A stretch of DNA of 64,000 nt, taken from Rotaria macrura (taxonomy: Eukaryota > Rotifera > Eurotatoria > Philodinida > Philodinidae). The translations under genes were made by a program, and so were the position numbers. The DNA lies in contig OENT01000044.1 in the NCBI GenBank assembly GCA_900239685.1, positions 1 through 64,000 of the forward strand, read 5' to 3'. Numbering within the stretch: the first letter of the stretch is position 1; each line of letters begins with the position of its first letter. Below the pieces are notes generated by a model. The model saw only the letters and a program-made list of their open reading frames with translations, was not told where the DNA came from and did not search any database. Positions 36,659-51,000 of the stretch are shown here, piece by piece.

Positions 36659-37463
36659 ATGGAAACGTTTTTCTTCTCTATCAAAATCTATTACCATGAT
36701 GAAAACAAGTATTGGAAATGGCAGCAATCGATCCCAATGGAGCTTGAAATTTTCTGTCATCTTATACTATGTATCAACTGTCTTGCATGTAAGTCCTTAG
36801 AAATAAGTGGTGCATCATACAGGTACCCATCTGGAGAACCTCTAAAAAATTAATTTTCTAGTAGTAATATGATTTTTATTCCACTTTAAAAATCAGAATA
36901 GATTTGATGTCTAGAATGTGTTTTTGTGAGCTGCACCATCCTATTCTATGAGAGCAAAAAGAATCATAGAGCTAATCACGTCATTTTCACTTTTTTTGTA
37001 TTTACCAAGAAGGTTGTATATATAGTATTCTTATTATTCTTTAAAAAGATGAATGCATTGGAACTGAAAAGCAATCAAGATGACGGTGAATTCCAAGGCC
37101 TTTCGGACTGTGTAATTCATTTTATAAGAATGCTTCTTTTGCAAAGTGATATTGGCGGTTGTCCCAGGAATAATGACTCTCTCTGTATTTTGGTAATATC
37201 TCGATTAATTCTCAAACGTTTAAACTGATTTTTTTACGAAATAGTTCTGCATTCAATTCTCTATAAAAGTGTATCAATTATTTTATTACATAAAAGTTTC
37301 ATGGAATATTCTGAAACTAACAGCGTCAGACACCAAATTGGTGAATTTTGTAAGGTCTTGTGTCAGTTTTTACCATCTTACTTGTACAACATGCGAGGTA
37401 CTAGGAAACATAATTAATCAGTATGAAGCTCTTGAAAAACTCTTTCTAGGTGACTGCTCATAA
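36659..37463 (+). pseudogene. Possible further decayed coding fragments
   Basis: Three adjacent plus-strand open segments (36659-36853, 36926-37228, 37269-37463) have protein-like composition (IFCHLILCINCLACKSLEI, GLSDCVIHFIRMLLLQ, LVNFVRSCVSFYHL) but no starts, domains or convincing splice junctions linking them. I cannot name a family. Confidence 0.22.
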
Positions 37464-40400
37464 TTCTATTCAACGCTCTAACTTTAGTGCAGCTAAAATT
37501 TTCATTTTGTAAATATTTCGAACTTATGGTAGAACTTTAGCTACATTTTGCCAAACTCCTGCGTCTATGTCCTCAACTTACTTTTTTTGAATAAGTATTT
37601 ATCTTGTTTTCAAGACAAAATAATTTGTCTACTCCGATCTACGCAATGGTCTAGAATAAATTTGATTATTTGTTTAAAATATGGAGTGAGAACATCAATT
37701 TTGATGATTTCATGTCATTCTATAACATATGGCATCACTTTAGCATTGCTAGCATAATTAAAAGATTTTCACACGAAAGATGATAAGAACAGGCACACGT
37801 GAGAATATTGGAAAGCAAACATGAGAACAACTTTGCAACTGCCATGTCTCGGCTCGAAAAGGTGATTGATGCTTTGAAAAATTGTGATTACAAAATTCGT
37901 CAGTTTGTATCTCATAATGTTCAACCCAGAATTTTTCATGATACCGTTATGTATTAAAAAAATTGATATACTTTTGTAGAGAATTGGCTAAAGAATCATT
38001 TCGTAAGAAATTTAGTTGAAACGTTTGAGAATTAACCACGATAATATAAAAATACTGAGAGGGCCATTGTTTCTGGGACACCCGTTATATTTGAAAATCG
38101 GACTATACCTGTTTTGTTTTCATGGATACTACAGAATATTGAAACTGCTCTTAAAGCGTGTCTATTTATTTTTCAAAGTTGTTATCGATTCTGTTCGTTT
38201 CGTGCAAATCTTGCATATTATTATTTTTCGATGATCATTTCTCGTGTTCACAGAAAAATCACGAAGGAAGAAAATTCCTCTCAGTATCACCTGATTCATC
38301 CCACCATATCACTATTTTTGAATTGAATCTACAAGTTCTTTTGCTTTCATCCCTCCTATACTGTTATAAATGATTTTGTGTCTATAAAACTATCAGTAAA
38401 AAATTTTGTTTGAAACTACATAACAGGTTGTCAGTGTATCAAGTCATTCGTGTTCAATGATAAATTCAATATTATAGGCTACAACAAGAAAATTATACTT
38501 GCAAACTTTTTATTCGTAATTATTGTTGTATCGACTAGCATTGGATAGAGCCAATTTCCTGATTTTGATTTCTAACAGCATTTCCCAATCAAACTTAAAC
38601 GAAAGTCAAATCATCCAAGTATTTCACAAACGAGGCGTCACTATTAAGATATTTTTCGATGATTTCATTAAAATATATTTTCAATCTATACAGTTAAATG
38701 TGAAATAAGCCCAATTTGTAGAGGTCACCTTGATACTCTCGTGATGATTATTCTACTATGAAATCTTAAAACTTTCGAATGAGTCATATTGAAAACGTTT
38801 TCTAATGTAATTATATGTTTTTCTATTGTTCATAGTAGAAAAATTAATTTAAGTCACACTTTTCTTTCTAGATCACTAATAACTTGTAACACCGAGTTCT
38901 GTACAACTAATGTTGTGTTTGATACAATTAATTTCTAAGACTTCTTTAAGGTTGTATTATCGATTGAGAATTTTTTTTTTTGTGAAAGTACCTTGTCTAA
39001 TTTTCCTTCTACATGACAGTCAAAAAGGATTAGCTCATTCTTTCTTTGATTAGGAAAAAGACTAGAACTGAATTTTGAATCAGGCTGCCGACTACGATAC
39101 CATCTAACCACAAAAAAAATCATGAATTTTATACGTACAGCAGTAAATGATATATTTCTGAATCATTGGAGTTCAATTGATCACATTTCCCCTCAAACTC
39201 TCTCTTCTACTGATGTATACGTAATGAAAAAAATCAATCTGAAGAACAGTTGAAAAGGCATAAATGACAATAAATGTAGATATGATTGAATCAATGGAAA
39301 CGCACACAAATAACTAACAATACGATCGGTCGAATAATTCTTAACTACATCTATTAGGCACATATATTCTTGCCTTGTCATCAAGATTGAAGCTTTTATC
39401 TGATATACGAACTATACTAGTGTTCGATAAAAGACGAGATTTGTAAACAATGATAGCAAATATTGATCTAATAATGATAATTGAAAAATTTGATTTCCAT
39501 AATTATCAAAAATATTGCAAATTTTTCTCGAAAATTGATGTAATTAGTGTTGAAGTCAATTTTCCAAACAAAAATCCATCAGATTAGAATTTAAGAGTGT
39601 CAACAATTATCTGAAAATATAATTGACTCATATTCTGGTTTTCCAATTATATTGTGGCATGGACTATGTTTTCGATTGATATGTCCATAAAGTACGAGAC
39701 AATGTTCGCTCTGAAATGTATACATTTAATATGAAACGCTCTTTCAATGTACCCATAGACTTTGAATCAATAAAAATAAGAACGAGTATATTTTTTTTAA
39801 ATTGTAATTGTTTCCAAATTAAATACGAAGACAAAGCCGCTGTTTTGAAAAACTTACTGAAATCGTATGAAAATTTGTTTGCATTCATTACGAGGTATTG
39901 ATCTTGTTGAAAATAACTTTCATGACATATTCTAATAATTACCTATATTCTTGATCATCCTGATAGAAAATTCAGATTTTGTTCGGTGAACAATTTGAAG
40001 CATCGATGTATACAGTAGAGACCAAAAACGAATCGAAATGTCGAATGATGCGATTTGATTCGACTCAACTCGAATAGAATCAGATCGAATTGAATGTTTT
40101 CCATTCATTTCGGTCTCTGGTATGTAATCATCGATTTCCAAAATGATGTACAATGAACTTCAATTTAATAGTTTTATTCGTTTTGTTTGTTATTTTGAAC
40201 AACACAAGTTTGTTAAACGAAATATTCTATGATTCCTTTACCAGATAAGATAATGAGTGTACACATGAGCGATTGACCTTTTATTTCCCAATTCAATGCT
40301 CCAATGTCTTTATTTAAGAAGATTAAAGAAATAAAAACAGACCAAATGACGAGAAAGACTTTCGGTCCGTGTATCTATTGATATTTATATGAATGTTTCG

Positions 40401-40519
40401 GTAGTAAACTCTGTCATAACGAATATACATAAAGATATTTTGTACAGTTAAACGGAGAAAAAAAAAGAAGATAATAAGTATAAAAAGAAAATCAACCAGA
40501 ATAACATCAACAATAATAA
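37464..40519. other. Gene-poor stretch
   Basis: Several short frames on both strands lack start, splice and family support. Possible polyadenylation signals (TTTATT on the plus strand) for the gene at 40520-44656 lie near 40279 and 40309. Confidence 0.4.
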
Positions 40520-43500
40520 CTACTGTTCCTCGATATGATCGCATTGAGTGGCAACTTCAGCAAACATTTTTCCTGAGCATAACCAACAGCCAGATTTAAT
40601 TGGTTGATTAAGAAATGCCATTAGTAAGTCATGATCCATATTTGAATTTGGTCGCTTAACTTTAGATGACGACGAGTTTGGTTGATCCCCCAACATAGAC
40701 ATAAAATATTGTCGAAGCTTTCTCAATTGAAATTGTTGCTTTTTAATTTTCATTAAAATCGTATTAACCTTCTCTGTTTTATCTTTATCAGTCATAGACA
40801 TTGATGTTCGGCGAACTTCATCGGTTAATTGTGCTATTGGACTATTTTCATTAGTAGCATATTCAGCAATCCAATCGGTTGATAATGTTTGCTCATCAGG
40901 AGTAGTTGTTGAAATTGATTGTTGTTGTTGGTCAGTTTCCGTTGGTGATTCTTTCGTTTCTTTCTTTTTCTTTTTCTTTAGCAAATTTTTATGCAGTCGT
41001 TTTTGACGTTTTAATTCTTGTTTTTGTTCAGCATCAGCGGCATCGAGTTCGCTAACAAGCATAACTCTCTGTTCATTAATATCTTCATCATTCTGCTCTA
41101 GTAATTCCTCATCAGAAAGAGGAGGAAATAAAGGTCGAGGCGGAGTTGATACTGGAGGAAGTTCTTCTTCATCACAATTATCTATAAGAAAACCTGAACA
41201 AGGCACTGGCTGTGGATCATTTTTAAAAGTTGAGTCGCATTCGATAATCTAGCAAATAAATAGAATGAGTAAACCAATGGTTTATTATTAATAGAAATAA
41301 ATATTAAAAAATGATAATAACGTCTAAAACTATCTAATGAAGATAATTTGCAACTCAAACATATGTACATGCATATCTAATCGATGAATAGTAAGAATAT
41401 CATTTATGTGGAATATTCACTCTAACTTTCACACAATATCAAAAGTATTTTTAAAAGAAGTTTTAGCTCGTATCGTCTATTTTAAAATCAAATGTAAAAT
41501 CCAGATGTATTTCTTTTATCTGTATCAGTATGATAAGAACATGGGACAAAATATCTGCTTCAGTATTTCATCTCAAACATGTTTTTCATTATTTTCTCAT
41601 TACGTCTTTGTCAATGTAACGTTATTATTATACGGAACGACAAAATAATACCACACTCCATGGTACGTATCCTGCATATTGAAAATAGATCTCAATCAAC
41701 TACGAAATACCATTCTATACTGACCCAGAAGGATATGAATCGTTTTTCAAAGTTATAAATACATAAGTTGATACAATTCTTTGTATTTATTTAATGAGAA
41801 TTATTTTACGTATCATTCAAAAACAATTTTCGAGTTATTTCTATTTCAACGAAAACTTGAAGATGTTTATACGTATTAGAATAAAAATCTCGTTATCAAC
41901 TTCAGGCACTATATTTTTATGTAGTCAACGAACTTTTGGAAGTGAATCTGAGGTTACATATCCTCGTCTACCATAGAAACACATGTTTTATAGTTCGCTC
42001 TCTTGGAGTTGTTGTTAGAAGAAGGTTGCAATAGATTCAATTAAAATCTACATTCACTAAAATTTTCAAGAAACATAATGCAAACTTCTGAAGCGGTAGC
42101 CTATATCACGCTCTATTTAATTCGTCAATTGAACTGTAGCTTTTTTTTCTCCTAAGATGAAATTCATCCACTGGATTTCTATGTAATTTATGCCCATGTT
42201 TAATCTTGGTTGTAAATAATCAATTAAAATATTTTACCGCCTTTTCTCAACTGCTTCTTTTATTTGCTAGTTTCATAGTCAATGATATGAATATCTTAAA
42301 ACAACTCCACTTTACTGTTGTTTAAAAAACCAAAAATCTACGAAGTATTAGATCTATGCAGAAACGGTTTATTTTTATCATGAATTCAAAGAATCTTCTA
42401 CTAATTAGTAAGTAATGACTGTCTGCAAACATGATTTCAAACTCTGAAACTATCATCGGATTGCTTTTGTTCCATGTACAAGAGTATTTGTAATTGTGTC
42501 TATTTCAAATGAAATCAATTCGAACAAAAAATGGACAGCACACTTCATGATGGATTAAATAATTTTTCAGATATCCTCGGAAATACAGGAATAATAAGAT
42601 GTAATTATTTTTGGATCAATGTGTCTCATATAATCAGACATTCTCTTGTATCTTCATCTTCGCAAATACTGTTTGAAATAAGTTTACTAATTGGAAAAAA
42701 TACTACTGAAAGGAGATTCCATGCTGTACCTTGTAAAGTCGTAATTATCCACATCGGTTGAATATTTCTTACCGATTGGTAGATACTATGCCATAGAAAA
42801 CGTTTTTTAACCGAATATGTATCGGCCTTGATTTACTGTTCCTTATATAATAGCATTTGTATGCTATTGATCTGATATCTATTGCGAAACAGGCAGACTA
42901 TTCGACTAATGTCTATAGTTGCAGTGTAGATATTCTAGTACAAGTAATTTTTATATGCACATGTAGTAGTCAAATTTGAATTTTTTACAAGTTATACATA
43001 TATATATATATGTTGTGGGCAAAATTGAGATTTGGTCAAATGTAAAATTTGGCTAGGAAAATTAGGATTTTATTAGAGTTGAATTCAAACAATCGAAATA
43101 ATTAAAATTAAAGTATAAGAACTTTGTTTTTTTGTGAAACAAAACATTCTCGTTTTTTCACATGGACATCGCTTCGTACCGCACTTGTCCTTACAATCAC
43201 AAGTGCTACCAGTTGTTGATTCACACACGTAAAGTTTACATGCTTCAATAAACGTAACGGGTTTTTAATTGCTAATAGCAATCTGTTATAAATCTTCTAG
43301 ATAAGCTATTTTTAAATCAACAAATTCTTCAACTGAATATGCATTTCCCAATTGAGCATACTGGGAAGCCAATTGAAACGTAACTTGCTAATCTTTTTCT
43401 TTTTGTTTCAATACCACTTGAATTCTTCGGACGCACGTGGTTGTTTGAATTTATTTCTAATCAAATCCTAATTTTTTCCAGTCAAAACTGGAACGTCAAT

Positions 43501-44656
43501 TTCGTCCGATCAAATTAAAAATTTGACTAAATCTCAATTTTTCCCGTCAACATATATACTTATAGAAGCGGTGAAACCAAAAAAAACAGGAGATTGAAGT
43601 ATTCACCACTAAGGAACTAGAAGAAATGGATGAAGAAAGCTTCATCATCTATACAATGTGTCTATCCAGCTAGAGAAAAAGAATTTCGATCATATCGTTA
43701 AAATAAAAATAAGAATAATTCAATGATTCCTTTGAATGAAAAGCATAGATAGATATTTCTCTGGCCAGGTTACTATTAATGACAGCATTCTATTCGTTGA
43801 CTAAATTTGCACTAGCTATGGTCGTATATAAATATTTGTCAAAGATCGACAGCGAAAAATGTATGTTTTATACTCTACATAGTGCAGTACTTCGTCTAGA
43901 TCATTTTTTATAAACTACAATTGTACATACGGATGATGGTGGTGGTGGTGTTGGTAATGATTCATGTTTTGGACATTTGTCATGTGGTTTCTTTTGTTGT
44001 TTTGGTTCACTATCAAATAAAATCTTTTCCAAAGTACAAATATCATCATGATTGTTGATATCGCCAATTAAATGAAAAGAACTACTGTCGAGATTGTCAT
44101 CATCAGCTTTAGACTTTGTTGATGTTGAAGCAGACAATTGTCTATCTGCAAAACGTACACGATCAAATCTTGATGAATTCAATAAAGATTTCTGTTGCTG
44201 CGGCATACGAAGTATGGTTTCTAAGTATTGTGTTTTTTGTTCAATACTTTCATTGATTTTTGTTTTCTTTACCGACCGAATCCATGATTCACGTTCATGT
44301 GGTACAACAGTGAGTAGTTGTGGAAGTGAAGGCGGAGGCGGAGGTGGTGTTGGCAAAGAAGGAGAAGGAAGTAGCGGAGATATTTCAGTGGACATCAATG
44401 GTTGAGGTGGTGTAGAAAAATATGTGTATGATCTTGTTTTTGAATGTTGTTTTTGACATTGATAATCGTTTCTACGCGAGTTACGATAAGACTGATCATT
44501 ATAATATCGATTATCACGTCTTGAACTTGAATAATCATATGGTTTATTTGATTTCTTATATGGATGTTTATAATCATGATCATGTCGTCTTTCATTATTG
44601 TAGGTTTTTGTTTGATAATATGGATGATATCGATGACTGTCATCCATTTTATTCAT
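40520..44656 (-). CDS. Low-complexity basic protein, unknown (484 aa)
   Basis: Two exons, 44656-43931 and 41248-40520, join in phase 0 across a 2.7-kb intron (TCC|GTATGT ... TTTGCTAG|ATT). Exon 1 encodes a His/Tyr/Arg/Asn-rich region resembling RNA-binding or nuclear speckle proteins, then Pro runs (PTPPPPPPS) and a segment ESWIRSVKKTK. Exon 2 has a Pro/acidic region (PPRPLFPPLSDEELLE), a predicted coiled coil with a long Lys run (about residues 280-320), a second helical segment (KVNTILMKIKKQQFQLRKL) and a C-terminal GCWLCSG. No catalytic domain. A nuclear regulatory or RNA-processing role is inferred from composition only. The start ATG follows an acceptor-like TATATTAG, so a 5' untranslated exon is likely. 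The alternative is two separate genes, but matching phase and missing start in exon 2 argue against it. Confidence 0.7.
43011..43552 (-). mobile_element. Decayed DNA transposon with Cys-rich transposase remnant
   Basis: Imperfect terminal inverted repeats of about 90-100 bp: TGTTGTGGGCAAAATTGAG at the left matches the reverse complement of the right end, AATTTTTCCCGTCAACA. The interior, read on the minus strand, holds two broken coding pieces. One (about 43286-43395) reads SVEEFVDLKIAYLEDL then stops. The other (about 43145-43245) reads TCDCKDKCGTKRCPCEK, a Cys motif like the tails of Ginger/KRAB-A-domain-like integrase-transposases. TATA flanks both ends, in a TA-rich site, so the duplication is uninformative. 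It lies in an intron of the 484-aa gene. Confidence 0.68.
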
Positions 44657-45047
44657 ATCTAATATATACAAAGAAAAGAGAAGACATGAAAAGTCGAATA
44701 ATTAGAGTTTTTTTTGGATTTTTTTCCAGAGATCAAAAGCATGATGAATGATTTCTATTTCTCTATAGTAGAGCGAGTCAGTCAAAAAAAAAACACCGAG
44801 TAAGAGAATAGATTACATACACGTACATAGAAAGCACGAGAAAAATAGTATTGCTATACAAATATCAAAAACAAAAGGAAAAAAGAAAAAGAGACATAGA
44901 AAGAGAGAAAAAACAACATTTGTTTATTTCATTCAAGCAAAAGAGATTCTGTTGACGAGACAACAAATTAAAATCTATTAACGAACAACGATTCGAATAA
45001 TAAGAATAATGCACAAGCTAAATTCGTTCATATTTATTTTTCGTTTT
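44657..45047. other. Short intergenic region
   Basis: It separates the TDG 3' end from the next gene on the same strand. A-rich, with no gene. Confidence 0.5.
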
Positions 45048-48000
45048 CTATAAATCATTTATTGAAACATATCGTAAACGTTTATGAACTGACGATGAAT
45101 GTTCATCAATAACATAAGAAAAATGATATGAATTTTGTGTTGTAGGCGATTCACGATCATAGCGAAGATATAGACTATCATCATTTGCGTTATTTAAACT
45201 TTTTTTTGTATTGATTGATGTATTCGCAAGATTATTATTTTGTGTTGATGAATTTTGTATGGGCTGTGGATTCGTTGGAATAATAAATGTTGGTTTTTGT
45301 GCTGGTTGCTGACTAGATAATAAATCTTTTAATGACGATGAACTAGATATGGTATTATTTGAAGATGATCGTTCTCTAGGATTCATAAGAACAATTTGAT
45401 GAGAAACAGTTTGAGAATTCGATGATAATAACGAATTTGAACCAGGTATCATTGATGAAGTTTGATATTCAGTAGAAGATATTTGTGGTAAATGATGAAT
45501 TGTATGAGATGATGGTGGAGTCGATGAACGAGAATCTACACATCAAATTTATATGGAAATGAAATTTAGAAAGAGCATAAACAGACAATTTTTCTCCACA
45601 CTCGATATGAATAAACGAGTTTCAATCTTCATATCTCAGTCGTATTTGAATAGAGCTCTTTATTGACTGTAACTGACATATTGTATGTCCATGATGCTTT
45701 TTAAATGAATGTCTTAGTACTTTTCAGCAACACGAGTATAGTTTCAACGAGCTCGAATACGTATAAAATTATTTGTTTCTAACATTAGAACTTTGACATA
45801 TTTTGATAATTCCTATTACAGTACATGTATATAACTATGAGAAGAATCTATTTTGAGTTTTGTTGATACAGACTTGCACATTTTAATTTTTCTATTGTAG
45901 AGACAATGATCAGTTTAACAAGGATAGTAAAGTATGTCAAACTTACAGAGAATAAGCAATCGTTTTACAATTGAACATATGTTTTGTTCCAGTCGAATCT
46001 TGATTGAGAAGAGATTTGAGTCATTTACTTAAATTGACTTGCAAACTCCTGTCATTTTCTTTCGGTCAAGATGAGAAGGATAAATTTACAATATTACGAC
46101 CTTATCTATGTCTTTTTTAAGTTTTAAGATTCTTTATTTTTCAACTCGACTAACCGATTGAAGTTCTTATCTGAAAGTAAGAATGAACAAAGAATTCTTG
46201 GAAAATTTCTCATCTAAACAGTAATTTACAATGAATAATATTGAAACACATATTTATCGTAGAAATAAAATCGATCGATTCGAACATTCATCATAACTAC
46301 AAATATGCTTACTCATTAAAAAGGACGACTATTCTGATACTCTCATGACAGATGTTTACCTGTGTGAGTGTTGTTCTTTGCAGAAGATGTTGGATAGGAT
46401 ACTGATTGTTGTTGTCTGCCAACATATACCGTTTGAGGTTGTCGTATTTGAGTTGATGTACTAAATGTACCATTAGCTAAGGCAGCAAGCACAGCCTGAT
46501 CTGTATCATTCATAGTAATCGGTGTATTCGATGGAGTATTTTCCATAAATGAAGTTTTCGATGAAATAATACTATTTGTTGATGATGTTTGTTGATCATA
46601 ATTAAGTAGATTTCCATTATGTTGATTATATAAAATCGACATTGTTTGAGTTGTTTCTGTATCTGTATTATATTTTGAAGTCATTTGTCCCGATGGTATT
46701 TTATCGCCGTATGTTTTAAGTGTTTCAGGTGAAAGTTCTGAAAATGGTTTATTACTTATGCGTATGACTGTTTTTTGTAAAACATCATCTGTATCTTTTA
46801 TTTTTATATCAGGAAATGTTATTTCAGCTTCGTTTAAAGAATGCATTGTACCATTTACAAAATCGCGTAATTTTCGTAAACCAACATAGAATGGAAGTTT
46901 ATCTTCAGCACGCGGCAATTGAGAACAACGTGCACTTGATGATGGCATAACAAATACATGCTAATTAAAAATTAATTACATATAAAAATTAAATTGCAAG
47001 ATGATTATTTTAACGTACGGTGTCCGTTCCAGGAAATAGTTCAGGTTGTTTACCATAATGAAAATGTTTATTACCTGCGTAAACTTCATAAATGCCTAAA
47101 AATATTTGAGAACGGTTTTAAAATACATTTCAACTAATTTTTGATTCGAGCAATTCGATTATTTTAAATTATAAAAAAGAGTTTGATGCCTTCTTGTTTT
47201 TTCCATTTCAGTAGATGTTCCCAACAGCAAAGCTAGAGACCATTCGGTACTTTTCGATCGATTATTAAGCACAATACGTTTAAAATTTAACTAATAACAA
47301 AATTTAGGTCGTTCTAGGAAATTTTATGGTCGCCTTTGAAAAATAATTAATTGGACTAATCGAAATTCGTTTACATAGTTTCTAGCATAGTTCAAGTTTA
47401 GCTTTCGTGTCAATAAAAATTTTCATTTGATAGATCAAAATAATAATTAGAAATCTAAATAATCGAGCTAACTTTCTTGAGATCAAGAGATACAAAAATT
47501 ATTTCTCAAAAACTAGTCATTTTTTTCTGACTGTCTCTCTGATATTAGAAGTCCAACTTGATAAATGATGAAATACTTCACTTATACCGATAGGATAGTT
47601 AATTATAATGTTTACTACGGATTTCATCATCTGAACATCGATACTTATGATTTCAACTATATTTCTCGTATGAAAAACAACGTGTGGCATTCAACGAAAT
47701 GCCAATCAAAAAGAATTTTTCCGCTCAAAATACAGCAATACATAAGATGAATGTTTTCCTTGAAAAAGAGTTGTCAGCCTATTAGAGATTTTCTACTTAG
47801 TTGATTTTCTTATTAGTGTAATGAGATTACAGAACACATGTGCACTTCATATTTTCTATGCAAACAAGGTTCGCACTAACAATAAGTCATATAATTTTTG
47901 TTTCATTGAGTAAACATACCTCGTCCATTAAATGCAACGATTTTTGGCCGATACATTTTAATTTTTTGCATTAATACTTCAGCTCCAGCAGTTATTTCAT

Positions 48001-51000
48001 CTCTATATGTGATTAGAAAATACGAGCATGAATACAATGTTTCATTTTAATATATTTGTACTTTGTTATATCTGATCCAGCTTTACTGGGTCGTTGAACA
48101 ATATTCGTGAAGCCAATGCCATACTGTGGCATACGAAAATCATTATCAGCAGTAAATGCAGTTGGAATTAAATCAGACATATGAAGTAATTTCCAGAAAT
48201 GATTTCCTGGTCCACCATAATGGTGTCCTTTATGTACAGCATAAAGACTTGGATTAATACCAACCTAAGTAGATCGAAAGAATTATGCACATGTTTGTTT
48301 TTCAGTTCTAGATTACAGAACAACAGAAAGTAACATACAAAAACAATATCAAGATTAGGTTGAAGAATATCTGAGAGTAAACGTTTTGATAATTCTTCTT
48401 CTGTTGTACCATCGAAACGATTTGGATTTGTTGTTGGATTAGAGGATTTACGTTTATTATTGGCTATTGTCGATGGTTGTGGCGAAGACGATACTGATGT
48501 TGATGGCGACGTATTTTTTGTAATTATTGTTGATATGGATGGAAGAGGTGATGATGATGATGGAGTTGGTGAAACAACATTCATTATCGGAGAAATGATT
48601 GTATTCAATGGCGTAGATAGAGACGTTGTTTGACATGAACGAATATCTGTATTTGTATTGATGTGTTCTGGTTGTTTTTGTTCATTCTCTATTGTAGATA
48701 TTGTTTCACGTTTGAGTGATTCTCTTAATTTTGATAGAAATACTTCGGCTACTTCATCCGAACCTAGTGTGCTCTTTAATGAACTAAATTTCATGTAGAA
48801 GACAAAAAAAATATTCGTTAAATATGTTTTATATGGATATAAAAGAATTTAGAATTACTTCAGATCGCCGCCGGATTCTAAATTTTTCTTAAATGTTTGC
48901 ATTAAAACACTTCTTACACTATCCAATGCTTCATCGAGAAGTTCTTTTGTATGACTGTTTAAATAAAATCAATTTTCCATTCAGTTAAATTCGAACAACA
49001 TTAAAACGATAGACATTACTTTTCATCTGAGGTTTTCGTCGTCGTCGTTGCTGTTAATAAAGTTGGAGGTGGATTTACATCTAGAGGAACATGACTAAAA
49101 GAAAAGAAAAATCCCGATTCATGCGATTGTCGAAGATGATTCACAAGAAAGAGTCTTCCGTACTAAACTATAAAATTTAATTTGATTCAAAATTTCAAAC
49201 AATAAAAAGGAATCATTATCTAATCAATGCATCTTAGTTTTAATTTCACTTGCTATTCTTTAATGAATAAGAATAATTCATTTCCGGAAATACTGATGAT
49301 ATATTTCCATGACGAACCATAAATTATACCGATTAGCACAAGTTAACCTTCTTTACGAGTAAATATTTAATCAAATTGATTCTTTTCGAGAATAAAACAT
49401 ATTGGAATTATGATCACAGTCTTTATGATTGCCTCATATTTATCTGAATGGGCAATTATTAATGAAAAACGTTTCTGCTATTCAAACGTGCATTTCTAGA
49501 TGCTGACATTTAAAGAAAATCATTGGAGAAAAGCTTTTTAATAGACAGATACTTTTCTTGCGGTCATACAAATAGTAAAGTAAATCACTACCATGTGCTC
49601 TATGTTACAAAATAAGCGAATCATTTTAGCATCATGGTCACGGTTAAATACAAGAATCATCTTTCATATGACTCATAGACAGTGGATATGGAAGTAACAT
49701 ACGAAGAAATGCTATATAAGTGTACGTAGATTTTTTTGAATTAAAATAATATTATAGGGTGATAGTCAGTTTCTATAGTCAAATGTTAGCCACTTGTAGT
49801 ATCTTCTTTTTACATTGGCATTAGTTAATATCAAAACTGGCAATCGTTGTAAAAACGAAGTCCCCTCAAGGTCTACTGCTTTTCATTATTTTTTAATATC
49901 TTGGATACAATTGTTCGAAGCAAATAAATAATAATATAAATGTTTACAATCTAAGCTAAGCGTGAAACTTCAAAGTAAATCGTCAATCATGGATGCTATT
50001 GAATAGACTATATTTTTACTGAGTTCTCCTAATGTTTACCCTTTTTAATAGTTCTAAGGCTGTAGTATCGCACTAAAATAATTAGCCGTTCTTCTAAATA
50101 CAAAAAAAAATAATCATATATTTCATCACTGCCCACAAAGACACAGATTTCAATGGACTTCAGATTGAAGCCTTCAAATATTTATGTAGTTAAATATTGA
50201 ATGATCTAGTGTCGTTTTCCATTCTTATGACCTTGAAACGAACACGAACACATTTATTTTCTTGTGCTTCTCATTACACGCATTACATACTATTGGTAAA
50301 AAACGATGGAAAATGTTTGCAAAATTTATCGTTTCAAATCGATACCATGGTACTTATAAGAAATGTGCGATCTACTACAAAACAGACCTTTTCTTCTTTT
50401 AATGATCAACAATAATCAGCAGAATTTTTATTCTTATGAGTAACTTCGATGACCACTTCAATAAAGATATGGATCGAAATTGTGCAATGTCATAACTTTT
50501 ATATAACGTGAAAGAAAAAACGAAAGCTTTGAAAGTTTCCAAGGACATCGAAATTTGAACCAAGTTAGTTCAGTTTATTCTCATTAAAAATTGTAATTAT
50601 GAAAAATTTCAAGTTGATATTGATTAATAAGCTCTTTCTGTATTCCTGACTGAATTTTATAACAGTCTCTCGAAAATCTTAGATCACCAGAGCTATAAAC
50701 AGAAAACATTTTCTAAGGTATGCATAGACTATTATTAGAATACGTATGTTTTTGTCTGAAAATTGGATTCATCATAGAAAGAAAAAAGTTCTTTGTAAAT
50801 CTCAATATTTGATTGTAGAAAGATTCTCGTATTCGTTTTCTATATTATTGACTCTACCTAGTAGTCGTTATTTGTTGAGAAATATGGTTTTGATTTATTG
50901 AATGATTATTCCATTGTTTGTCATCGTTGAGATTAGATAGCATATTCGTAATATGAGGTTGAGTTGAAGAATTTGTTTCTTGCTCCATTGGACTATTCAA

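Noticed and set aside
37548-38373. Overlapping plus-strand frames suggesting a membrane protein
   Set aside because: Phe/Ile/Tyr-rich composition in three overlapping frames is expected of AT-rich noncoding DNA.
44094-44405. Gly-rich 103-codon plus-strand frame
   Set aside because: Antisense shadow of the Pro-rich exon of the 484-aa gene.
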